Below are positions 26,001 to 38,000 of a stretch of 64,000 bases of DNA, piece after piece (position 1 is the stretch's first letter; each line of letters starts with the position of its first letter). The stretch comes from Apus apus. Lineage: Eukaryota; Chordata; Aves; Apodiformes; Apodidae. The DNA lies in assembly GCF_020740795.1 (NCBI RefSeq), contig NC_067293.1, forward strand, positions 20,464,378 through 20,528,377, written 5' to 3'. The position numbers and the translations under genes are program-made. The notes under the pieces are model-generated. The model did not search any database, had not been told where the DNA came from, and was given only the letters and a program-made list of their open reading frames with translations.

Positions 26001-29000
26001 TCTGCCTCCAGAAATTCTTCTTGGTATTCATGTTTCACTCCATTTTCCTGAAGGAAAAAGGTGTTTTAATTGGTTTTTCCCTTTCCCTTATGTGGCTTCT
26101 TCATGAAATGGGATGAGGGCATGATCTTGGCAGTAAGGACAGAAAATTGATTCCTGATCTGGCTACTGCTGCCACAAATAATGAAGAGCTTAGGTGGCTC
26201 CAGTTATTAGCACAGACAGTAATTAGCCTAAATCACCATCTACCTCTGTGTTGCTCTAGTGAATCACATCACTCTAGGCCACAGATGTCTCACTGCAGCC
26301 ACCAACCCCAAAACGTACCTCTACATGCCCAGAAGTTTGGTTCTGGAGGGGCTTGTTGCTGTTACTGCATCTGCGTGACTGGAAGATGGCATGACCAGAC
26401 TCTGGAAGACTAGACCTTAGGGTCTGGCCTAAGAAATCCATAATTTGAATTGCAGATCGTCCTCCAGCCTGAAGCTGAAAAAGCAGGTGCATCTGAGTGA
26501 AGTATGGACAGGCATCTGTCTCAGCGAAGTGACAGAGAAAAAGATGAGTTCTGAGAATTCATTTGTCATCGGCTGGCCTACCACCAACTATGTTGTCACC
26601 TTCAGGTATCTCATCAGACACCAGACTCTGCAGCCTGGCAGCTGCCCACATCTCTGACTGAGGCTGCAGGTCCCTGAGCTCTACTACAGCCCTTCTCCCC
26701 ATTGAGTAGAGGACTTGCGCTCACCTCAGACAGTATGGTAAAAACTTAGATGTTGGGAGACAGTCATCTTAGAAAGATACCTAAAGGTTGGTTCCTGAGA
26801 GCCTTTTAGAGGACCAACCTTGTTATGGCAGGGCTTACCCTGTTTCACAGCATCCTGGAACATCACAACCAAATCTGCCATAGCAAGCCAGCTTGTGCCA
26901 TCATACAAGCACGTTGTGTCAGCACCTATCCAGAGCCATTTCTGTAGGAGATGAGCCCTAGTCTGGGAATTTTTCATGAGAAAGGACAGGTTAGATGTGT
27001 CAATGAAAAATGCCAGATGGCCTCGTGCCAGGATTAAACCCCTTATCCACCTCTGGTGTGGCTTGGGCAGCTCCTGGGCTCCTGTGGGTGTCTGCCAGGA
27101 TGTCCCAGGCCCATGGCACCAGACTATGGAAAGGTTCTTTAAGATGGGTCTGCACGAGCTGCACATTCCAGAGATTGCTTAGCCCTTTCTAATCCCAAAA
27201 ATAGAAATGCAAGGGGAGCATGGAGCTCTCTAGAGAGTAGCCCATTCCCCTCCAAATGCCACCTCAAAGACTATCCCACTACTGCGCCTGAGCTAAGCAG
27301 GCTCACCAAAAAACAGGTGAGCTTTTTATTACCTAGAGCTCAGTCTAGCCTGGCTAAACTGAACCTAGAGCTGGTACATCCACAGTGAGATGAGGTCACT
27401 GCTGGCTCAGGCACCTCTGCTTCTCACTTTCCTTCGCAAAGTGGGGAGGTCAACGGCCTTTCATGGTCACTGTGTCCTCAGAGGTCCTGCTAGCACAGCG
27501 AGGAATGGCTGATCTGGCCTGATGCTTTTCCTTCTGTGGAGCCTTGGTGGAAAAAGAAATGGGAACCCTACCGTGGTTTCCCATAGGCTGTCTCATGGTT
27601 TCCATGGGTCAGGATGGTCTCTCCCAGGTGATGCATTCCTGACCAGGACTCATGCCCTGACAATGCAGCCCTTGGTGTCTTAGTCCAAATAAAGTTCCAC
27701 TTCCTTCATGTCACTGAGACCTGGGTAACCCATGTTGGCAGCAGAAGCTTCTAGGAACAGCAGACATTGGGAAGGAAAAAAAAGGAGAAAGAAAATAGCA
27801 ATTAAAGGTCACTGCAAAAATAATAAGGGCACACAGGATGAGTTAACTCCAGCATCACAGCAAGATATTTGTCCCGAATCTGAACACTTGGCAGCCTGGG
27901 CAGGAAACTCAGTCCAGTTTGTTGCTGGGCTCTTTTTTGTTATTTTTGTTATTTGTTAAAATAGGACAGAGGCAGGAAAGGACTATGCTTTTGTTCCAGG
28001 GCTTTGCAGGAAGGAGCTTTGACTTACATCTATATATAAATGACACTGGGTAGAGTTTCCAGAGGCTGTTCCCCACTCAGCTCTTGTTTGATGCTCTGCC
28101 TTCCTTTTATCTTCAGCTCAGCTGATGTGAAGGAGCGATGGCTGTCAGCACTGCTGTGGTAAGTGACCCTCCTTTCCTCCTCCTCCTGGGTGGCTCCTCT
28201 GCAGCTCTCAGAGGAGTATGTCATGCCAGGCACCACGTTGCCCTCTGATGTTGGACACATTGTCTAGCTACTGTTTGAAAAAGCCACCTTTGAAACCTGA
28301 ATGTAGAAGCCCCTCGGTGAAAGCAAAGCTGGTGTTAACAGTCTAGGAAAGATAAAATCCTTTGGAAGATGACATTATTGGAGCAGCTTTTTTCCTCTGG
28401 AGCTGGAGGTTGGCTTTGCTGGTCACTATGGAAATGTCACACGTGTCACTGATTCTTCAGATTATTTTTTTTATTGGAACTGAAGTTTGTATTTCCTGGC
28501 AGCTAGAGGCTACAGTTGTTTCTTCATCATGTTACATTTCTAGATATTGTTTCCACTAACCCCTGGTCAGAAGTATTTCTGGAGGTACAGAGAGGGGAAG
28601 AGGTCTCTTGATTTGTGGAGGACAGTAAGGATCCTAAGCATGCTGGGAGGTGTTACACTAGACATGTCCATCTGCATTACAGCACTGCCGGGGGGGGCTG
28701 CTAGTCTGGGTGCTCAAGATAAAAGGCTAAAGCCAGTAGGAGCAAGTCAGTGATGTGGACAGTGGGATCAAGTGCCCTCTCAGCAAGTTTGCTGACAACA
28801 CCAAGCTGTGTGGTGTGGTTGGCACCCAAGAGGGAAGGGATCCATCCAGAGGGACCTTGACAGGCTGGATAGGTGGGCCCATGCCATCCTCATGAAGTTC
28901 AACAAGGCCAAGTGCAGGGTCCTGCACCTGGACTGGGGCAACCCCAGGCACAAATATAGGTTGGACAAAGAATAGATTGAGACCAGCCTTGAGAAGAAGG

Positions 29001-32000
29001 ACCTGGGGTTGTTGGTCGATGAAAAGCTCAACATGAGTCAGCAATGTGTGCTGAAGCCCAGAAACCAATCATGTCCTGGGCTGTATCAAAGAAGTGTGGC
29101 CAGCAGGTTGAGTGAGGTGATCCTGCCCCTCTACTCCATACTCATGAGATCCCACCTGGAGAACTGTGTCCAGTTCTGGAGCCCTCAACACAGGAAGGAC
29201 ATAGAGCTCTTGGAGTGAGTCTGGAGGAGGCCACGAAGATGATCACAGGGCTGGAGCAGCTCTGCTCTGGAGACAGGCTGAGAGTTGGGGCTGTTCAGCC
29301 TGGAGAAGAGAAGGCTCCAGGGAGACCTTAGAGCACCTTCCAGTGCCTGAAGGGGCTCCAGAAAAGCTGGGGAGGCACTTTTTACCAGGGTCTGTAATGA
29401 TAGGATGAGAGGTAATGGTTTTAAGGTGGAAGACATGAGATTTAGGTTAGATGTTAGGAAGAAATTCTTTTCTGTGAGGGTGGTGAGACACTGGCACAGG
29501 TTGCCCAGGGAAGCTGTGGCTGCCCCATCCCTGGCAGTGTTGAAAGGCAGGTTGGATGGGGCTTGGAGCAACCTGGTCTAGTGGGAGGTGTCCCTGCCCA
29601 GGCAGGGGGGTTGGAACTAGATGATCTTTAAGGTCCTTTCCAACCCAAACCGTTCTATGATTCTGTGATTCTATGACTACATGACTACACTGCGAACGGG
29701 ACATGTCATTGCTACTGTCATAATTAATCTATATTTATCATAGTGCCAAGGAGCAGGTACCTTGCATCCTAGTCTTAGGGGCCTTCTCAAGTTTAGTTGG
29801 GAAATTTCATTCCCTCCTCTTTTCTTTGACTTTCAGGCATATCAACGAGGTAAAACAGAATGAATATCTGAAGAATCTAACCCTTCAAATCTTTGTGGTA
29901 GATGCTGACAACTGTTCTACTGTAAGTAAAGAACCTGCTCATCAGGCCAATGCTACATGGAGGTCTGTGGGGTAGGGGTGGGAAGGCAGAGCTGTGGGGA
30001 TGCTGCTGCTGTCCCTGTTTAAAATTCAGGTTCCACAGGTTATAGAGGGTGTGCATCTGGGCAGCTGCATCCTTCCCACTGGAAGCCCACTCAGAGGGAT
30101 TTGGTTTGGGAAATCAGGAGGTAGCCAGACCCTAACCAAAGAGTGGTTAATTCTTAAGATTATCATTGGACTCTGGCTTCTTTTCTCTTTTCCTTCTGCT
30201 TCTGTTCCTAATTGGTGACAGTTTGTGGTTGAATGCCTGATCATTCCTATTTTCAGGGCATTAAGTTGAGGATATTGATCATGCAAGAGCCTCTGGTTTG
30301 GTCTCCTCAGTTAATTTACTGGAATGTGTCCCAGTTTCTTCGTATTAATCACATACATTTCTAGACTTTGTGCCAAGCTTGGTGGGTCACATTTACCTCC
30401 TGGGGACTCAGTCCAACACTGGTGTGACCCAATACAGCAGCTGAACACCACACACTGCCTGGGATTCCTGCAGACAAAATCTTTGGATGGTACAATAAAC
30501 CCCTGACAGAAGAACTAGCAGAGAATGGTTTTCATAGTGTCTAACCACCATCACCCTTAACAGTGATTTCAGTGCAGTTCAAATTAGCACAGCTCTTCTG
30601 ACTGTGAGCATTCAGCAAAAAACAGCCAATAGGCAGATGAGAAACATTTTCCTCAGATTTTCAAGCTGCAAGAAACTGCAACCAAACTTCATGCCTTCTT
30701 CTTAGCCTCCTCTGTTTTCTCTCTTTTCCTTTCTAGATGACATCAGTCGATGTGTCCAACATGGAAACTGCAGAGAGTGTGATGAAGAAGACCCTTCTGC
30801 AGGTTGGACTTCCTGTAAGTAGCAGTTGCATAGTCTGCCAGATCTTAGCTGAGGAAGCTGGCAATGTCTGAGTTACAGGACAGGGCAGATACGAAGAAGT
30901 CTAGATTTGCTGTAGTCAACCAGTAAGGCACTGATACTCTCTGGACTGTAAGATGAAGCAATGTGTTTGTGTGGGTGACAAGTATTGGAAGCACAGACAT
31001 GCTTACATGCCTACATTAAATTCAATACTTGTTTAATAAAGCCCTTTGGATGTCAGAGAACCCAAGTGTTTGCCATCCAGCATTAGGATTGAGGCAAGCT
31101 TGACAAAGGTTTATTAATATAGCTCTGAAATACTGAACAAATCAGTGATGTTCTCAGCTGAACCTTGCCCATTGCAGTGGTCCAGCCTTTCCTAGTCCAG
31201 TGTTTAACAGGTAGCTTTGACAGTGTTCCAGTAGTTTAATACCAAGGAAGGTTGTGTATCATCTTCCTAAAACACTCTGGGAAACCATCACACAGGTTTA
31301 CACCCTTCTGGCTGTCAGTCTTTTCTTCTCCTGAACCAAGTGTGGTGACACCTCATGGGCCTCACCTTGGCTGCCTTCACCTGATATTTTTCTCTTTTCC
31401 TCAACCACCAGGGCACGACAAGTGAACACCATCTCTGGGTGATCTCAGGAAAAGATGACCCTCCTTACCCTCTCATTGGTAAGAGCTCTCCCATTTTCCC
31501 TCACTTCTAGCTCCACAGGAACAAGTGATGAATAATACTGGTGTGTCTGGCAGAGAAATACCTCAAACATTTCACTCTTCATTTAGAAAAGCAATGGTAG
31601 TGGGGTGTTGCTGATGTGAGATGGGACATCAAGCTGATGTGAGATGTTAGTTGGCTTTTATGGTCTCAGGATCCACATTTCATCAACATATGGTGACATT
31701 TGAAGACCTTCAAACTTACCTCCCTTTTCCAAGCAAACCTGTGCAAGACAGCAAAATATAAAATTAAATGCATTATGTGCCGGAGAGGAAGCAAGGAAAT
31801 AACACTGATTTACCCAGCATCTAAACTAAAGCTTTTGGATGCATTTGACCTGCAGTTTGCTTCTCTGACAGAGGTGTCAGTGGTGCAGCCATTGCTCAGA
31901 CTGTTTTACCCTGCTTAGTTGTGATGAGCAAGGAATCCCTGCACTAACATTGTGTTCTCAGTGATAACCCAATAAATACATCCCCAGGCTCTCCAAGTTT

Positions 32001-35000
32001 ATGCATATTGGTTTAATAAATAATTTCGCTCCAAAGTGTGCTCCTGTTTTCATAGTTAGACTATCACTCTGAGACCCTTTAGACTGCACATTTTTATTTG
32101 TAGGTGTTTATTGGTGTTTTCCAAGTTGTTGTGGCAGATGGTTACCCTTTGTATTCACCCAGTGCATACTGGAGTGTCACAGAGCAATGCTTGCAGTGTC
32201 TTGTTAATGCAGGGGGGCCTATAACCCTATTAATAAGGGTTTAAACTCAGTTAACAGAGCTCGTACAATGTTCTGGAGAGCTGCTCGTGAAGAGCGGCTG
32301 GCCAGGTTTAACTGAGTGACCTTATTTCTAAAGCAATGATTGTGTATATGTATGTATGTGCCTTGGCCTCTGCAGTCCACAGGCAGGTGTTTGAGCAACG
32401 TTGCTTAGATCCAGCTGCAGTGGGAGCCACTGGATGTGGCTGCTTCCTCCTGCCAGATGTGGAGCTGTTTTCACACATCTGTGTCTTTACTTGCTCTTTA
32501 CACAATTCTTTGCTCGACAGGGCATGAGCATCCCTTCAGCATCGCCTTGACCTGTCTCCGGGACTCTGCTGACCAGCAACAAGGAACCAACAATAACACC
32601 GTCCTGGCTGATGGGACAGAGGCTTCCTTCCTTGATCAGCTCCCAAAGGAGAAGCAGTGTCAGTTTGTCCTGAAGCCCAGGCTCCAAGCTCCCATTCAGC
32701 TGAGGAGAGGTAGGGGCTGCAGGAGCACATTCTGCCCAGGCAGAGGCTTTGCTGCTCTCCTTGGCAACAGCAGACTCTTCGTGTCACCCTACATGTGTCC
32801 CAGAGTCACTCTCATACCTGGGTGTATGCAAAGAGGAGGAGATAGCAGAGGTGCTAAATTTGTCTGGGCAGATGTTCAGAGTTGCCTTTCAGTCCTTGAT
32901 CTGCTTTCCCTTGCAGGCTGTTCTTATACTGCACAGGTCTCAAAGAGCAGTGATGGAGTCAGAGTTGTGCTGATGGGGGTGGGGACAAGAGGAAATGGGG
33001 TCAAGTTGCACCAGCGGAGGTTCAGATTAGATATTAGAAAAAATTTCTTCACAGAAAGAGTGGTGAGGCCTTGCAACAGGCTGCCATCCCTGGAGGTGTT
33101 AAAAAAATGGGTGGATGTTGTGCTGAGGGAGATGGTTTAGTGGTTAGAGGTTGTTGGGTGGATGGTTGGACTTGAGGATCTTGAAAGTCTTTTCCAACCT
33201 TGACGATTCTGTGATTCTGTGAGCAAGCGGTTTCACTGCTGTGTGCCACGGAACCGTCACAGTTGGAAAAGATCTCTAAGATCACCGAGTCCAATTGACC
33301 ACCCAAGGGGAGAAAACAAAACAAAACCAACCAAATAACAGCACACCACTCCCCCATGCCCACTAGAGCACATCCTGAAGTGCCACATCTACACATTTCT
33401 GGAATCTCTCTAGGGATGGTGACTCCACCATGTCCCTGGGCAGCCCGTGCCAGGGTCTGACCAGTCTTTGGGTAAAGAAATTCTTCCTAATATCCAGTCT
33501 AAACCTCCCCTGGGGCAACTTGAGGCCATTTCCTCTCATCCTGTTGCTATTCACCTGGGAGAAGAGCCCAACACCCACCTCCCTACAACCTCCTTTCAGG
33601 GAGCTGTAGAGAGCAGACCATCTGACCGTCCCCACCAAGGCTGCGGTTATTAACCATGGTCCTGTAGAAAGTCCTCACTTTGCTGGGAGCTGCACCCCCT
33701 GTGGCTCACTCCCTGGGCAGTGGGAAGGGCAGGAGGTGTGTAGCTAAGGTCTGTGCTTCCCTGCAGAGTCGCTGCAGAAGCTCACCAAGAGGAAGAAGTC
33801 TCTGATCGACTGGGCCCTGCGCCGCAGCACCAGCCCCCCCGCGGGCAGGTCCCCCTCGCAGTCGCCCACCACCCCACGGAAGCTCTTCGGCCTCTCCCTG
33901 TCCTCTGTGTGTCCCGACGGGAGCCTCCCAAAGCCAATCATGGTAAGGAGCAGCCTGCACTCTTTGTCCTGACCTAACTGCACTAAACACCCAGAATTTA
34001 AAACCACTCGAGGTGTTGATGGGGATTGGATGGGGAAGACCATGGTTGGCCTGCAATTCAGTCCCAGCTCAGTAACCAGGGTGAGCACTTCCCTCTCCTG
34101 GGTAGCATGTATCACTTCACACACGGGTGTCCCTCTCGTTTCCATGGGCATCTCCTTCCAGGTGATCACGAGCTGACAAGGGGCACTGTCAGTGGACTGT
34201 GCCATACTGCACAGCCAGGACGTCATCACTTCAAGAGTCCACTGAACTCACACTTGCCACAGGACAAGCATGCCCCCCATGAGCTGTACCTGCAGCTTCT
34301 CTGACAGGCTCTGTCCTTGGTCAAATTGTGATAAATCTCTTGCATATCTGCCGTGTTCCCAGTACCGACCGGGTCATAGGCTAATTACTTTAGAATATGT
34401 GAGGTAGAATATAGAAAAACCAGCAGGGTGAAGTTTTGGGCTCTCAAGTACAGCTGGGATTTCTCTTAGGATATGCTGCTGCTGCTGTACCACGAAGGTC
34501 CCTCTACTAGGGGCATTTTCAGACGTTCTGCCAATGCCAAGATTTGCAAGGAGCTGAAAGAGAAGCTGAACTCTGGAGATGATGTCCAGGTGGATGGGGA
34601 GTCAGTCTTTGTGGCTGCAGCTGTCATCACGGTATGTGTGGCCAAGTAACTCAGCTCTCCGGGCTAACGGTACCTTCCTTCTTTAAGGAAGCAATATGAG
34701 TCTTTATGGGTAGGGAAGGCTTGGGAGGGAACACAAAGCATTTTCCAGCAAGGCATGTTCTCACCTGATGGCTTGATCCATGAAGGTCTCTGCCTGACCC
34801 AGTGGTGCTTGTTTTCCCACACAGGCATGTATTGTGGCCCTCAGGACAGGGTTTCATTACAAAACAGCCTCCAGCAGGTGACACAGTAATGTCTGCCTCT
34901 AGGAGAGCCACGATATCGATGTAGAAGTTATCTCACATTGCCAAATAACATGACAGAGCCTGCACGCAGCAGTTCAGATACTGCACTGATGTAGGCATGA

Positions 35001-38000
35001 AGCTCTTTGGTGGCAGCTGCACAGATGCTTTTTGTCCTTTCTGGACACACAGCAGAGACTGCAGGGAGATGTGGGGGCACTCGTGCCATTTCAGTGCAAC
35101 TGCTTAGCATTCCCCCCACAGAGAGGCCATGCCCAAAGGAGGTGGCCTGTACCATCTCAACCCTGAGCCTTCACCCTCTTGCCAGCCAGCAAGAGGGAGA
35201 GCAGCTGCCAAGACCAAGCAGAGGGTTGTGGTGGGTTGGGCATGAAGCTTGTGATCATAGAATCATAGGGTGGCTGGTGTTGGAAGACACCTTAAAGAAC
35301 ATCCAGTTCCAACCCCCCTGCATTGGCAGGAACACCTCCAACTAGACCAGATTGCTCAGAGCCACATCCAGCCTGCCCTTGGTATGTCCCAAGTTTTAGT
35401 AAGAAAAAGCCTCTCTTTTGCACTGGCATTTAAATGTCATTGGAACAATTCAGGCACCTAAAGTATAAAAAATGTCCCTTTCTCTTCCTGTAGTTGGCCT
35501 GGTACAAAAAGGGAGGCACTTCCCAGTGCAAGACATAGAAGTTGTTCAGTAGTCTCCTCAGCAAACCCAGCCATGCTCCTAGCTGGCAGGTGGTTCAGCA
35601 GGACCGTGCCCAGCCCTGGGTACAAGTCCCCTGGCTGCTGCAGCAGAGCTCAGCCCCACTGGGGAGCAGGGCAGGGATGGGCTGGCTGCTCTCGCAGGGC
35701 AGCTCCAGCCCCCGGGGGGAGCCCCAGGAGGATGGTGGGGGGGTGGTGGGCAGGGGAGGAGAAAAGTATTTATGTCATGTCTTGTTTTATCTTGTGCTTA
35801 ATGTGAATAAACAATGACTATATGCATCATGAAACCAAAACACGGAACTCAAAACTGACCAGACTGCTCTGCATATATATATTTAATTCAGGATTTTCTC
35901 CGAAATATACCTGACAGTGTTCTATCCTCAGACATGCACAGACTGTGGATGGAAGCTGTGGACACGGAAAATCGGGCACATAAGATTGAAGCTATCAAAA
36001 GGTTCGTAAAAGCCTTCGTAAAAAACTTCTTTTGGTGGGAGAAGGGGAAACACATGGTCCTAAGCGTAGACTTCATCTTCTGGGAGGCTCCTGGCGTAGC
36101 TCCAGGCCACAGCAGAGCTCTTGCTGATTGCCCATGTCACTGGTCAGAACATTTTCCTTTCAACGATCTATTATGAGCACTGTTAAAATTTCAGACCCCC
36201 CAAAATTAGAAAAATTAGAAAATTATTTTCTGATGACCAGTTCAAATTGCCAGAACTAGTAAATGGAAAAAGTACAATAAGTCAGCCACCAGAAGTATGT
36301 AAAATGTTCGTGGAATTAGAGCCTTTAACAATGGTCACTTTTTTCTTATGTGCACAACATCAAGCTGGTAATTGTATCAGCAGTTAGAAGAAATGGCCCC
36401 ACCAAGATGGTGACTGGGACCTTGAAAACAGCTTTACTGACTTGAAACTGCTGCCCTAAGCAAGAGCAGTCTGTCAGCACCCTGTGGGGTATGCAGGGTA
36501 TCAGATTATATCAGCATATCAGCTCTTCTTGGCCATGGCTCAACTCAGTTTTGGACCTCACCATTTCGCCTGGACCTCCTTTCTCCCATGGTCTGTAGAG
36601 CATGGGACATGGGCAGTGGCATTGTCCCATGTGCTGCTGGCCTGGAGCCCTCTGCATCTTCTTTGGGCAATCACTGTTCTGTGAAGGCATTACAGGCTTC
36701 TGCTCACGTGTCCTGGATTTAAGTCCTTGGTTCCTCAGGCTCTGTGACCAGAGTGGGGAGGCAACATGGATGTAAATTTGTGGCTGTCACATAATTTGGT
36801 GGAGTGACACAGTCTTACTATTGACACATGTAAATGTCTCAAACTGGTTGCAGAAGGGAGCAAAAGTTTTGGGAAGCAACTTCTGATATTTGAAGAGCAG
36901 ATTTTTATCACATTCATGTTCTCACTCCCTGAATAGTCTCGTCAACCAGCTCCCAGAGGCCAACCTCATCTTACTCAGACACCTCTTTGGAGTTCTCCAT
37001 CACATTGAGCAGAATTCTGGTGTGAATCAGATGAATGCCTTTAACCTGGCTCTTTGCATAGCACCCAACATGCTGTGGCTACCGAGTCCCACGGGGCCTG
37101 AAGAGGAGAGCAGGTCTACAAAGAAGGTAGCCTTTCCTGGATTTGGCGTCACACTTTTCTTCTTCTTTTACTGCTGTTTATGGGCACTAAAGGAAAGTGT
37201 AGGATATGGGGCAGTGCTGGCACAGTGGCATCTGAGCTCCATCCTCTTCCCTGTGCCTGTACTGGGGGGAATTCAGCTGCTCAGTTTATCCAGCATGGAA
37301 GGAGAAGCTGTGGTTACTTTGCCAGGTGGACTTCCTAAGCAAGCATGAGAAAGATGGAGCAACTGAAGTTAGACATTGCCACTTCAGCAGGGTCTGAAGC
37401 CACCTTGCAGAGCCAAAGTAAGCAATGAACATGACAGTGCATCAGAGGGGAGGAATTCTAGCTTGTAGCTTATGAGGTGTCATCAATAGGGAGGAGGATG
37501 TCGGAATGGCTGGACCTGGCTCACTGTGCCAGCTCACAGAGCTCACGTCCTTGCCCCTGGTGTAGCTAATACACACACATTGCCACATTGATTTGCTCCC
37601 TCGGCAAAAGGGCCTGTAGGAAATTACATCTTACAGACAATAAAGGGAACATTCTGGGACTGATTTGACTTGCTTTGTACAGCTGCCTGTCTTTTCATCA
37701 AACTGTCTCTGAATTCTTGTCTTTGCCAGGTGGCCTCGTTAGTGCAGTTCCTTATTGAAAACTCGGGAGAGATTTTTGGAGGTGACATTGCTTCCTTGTT
37801 TCAAAGACCAGACAAAAAGAAGTCCAAAACCTCAGAGGAGTGCCTGGGTGAGTTGGTGGTACTGTATCCTCCAGAAATGTTTGAAATCTTTTATTAGGTT
37901 AACTCATCATGCAAAATAGTTTGCTTTCCCATCATGTCTCTTCCAAGGAAAAACATTGAAAAAGAATTGGTTTTGATTTTCCCTTTGCCTGTCAGTCATG

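Noticed and set aside
35540-35830. GC-rich segment ending in AATAAA (35.54-35.83 kb) as a retrocopy or LTR
   Set aside because: It ends in 'gtgaataaacaatgac' but has no poly-A tail, recognisable parent gene or target duplication. Left unannotated.
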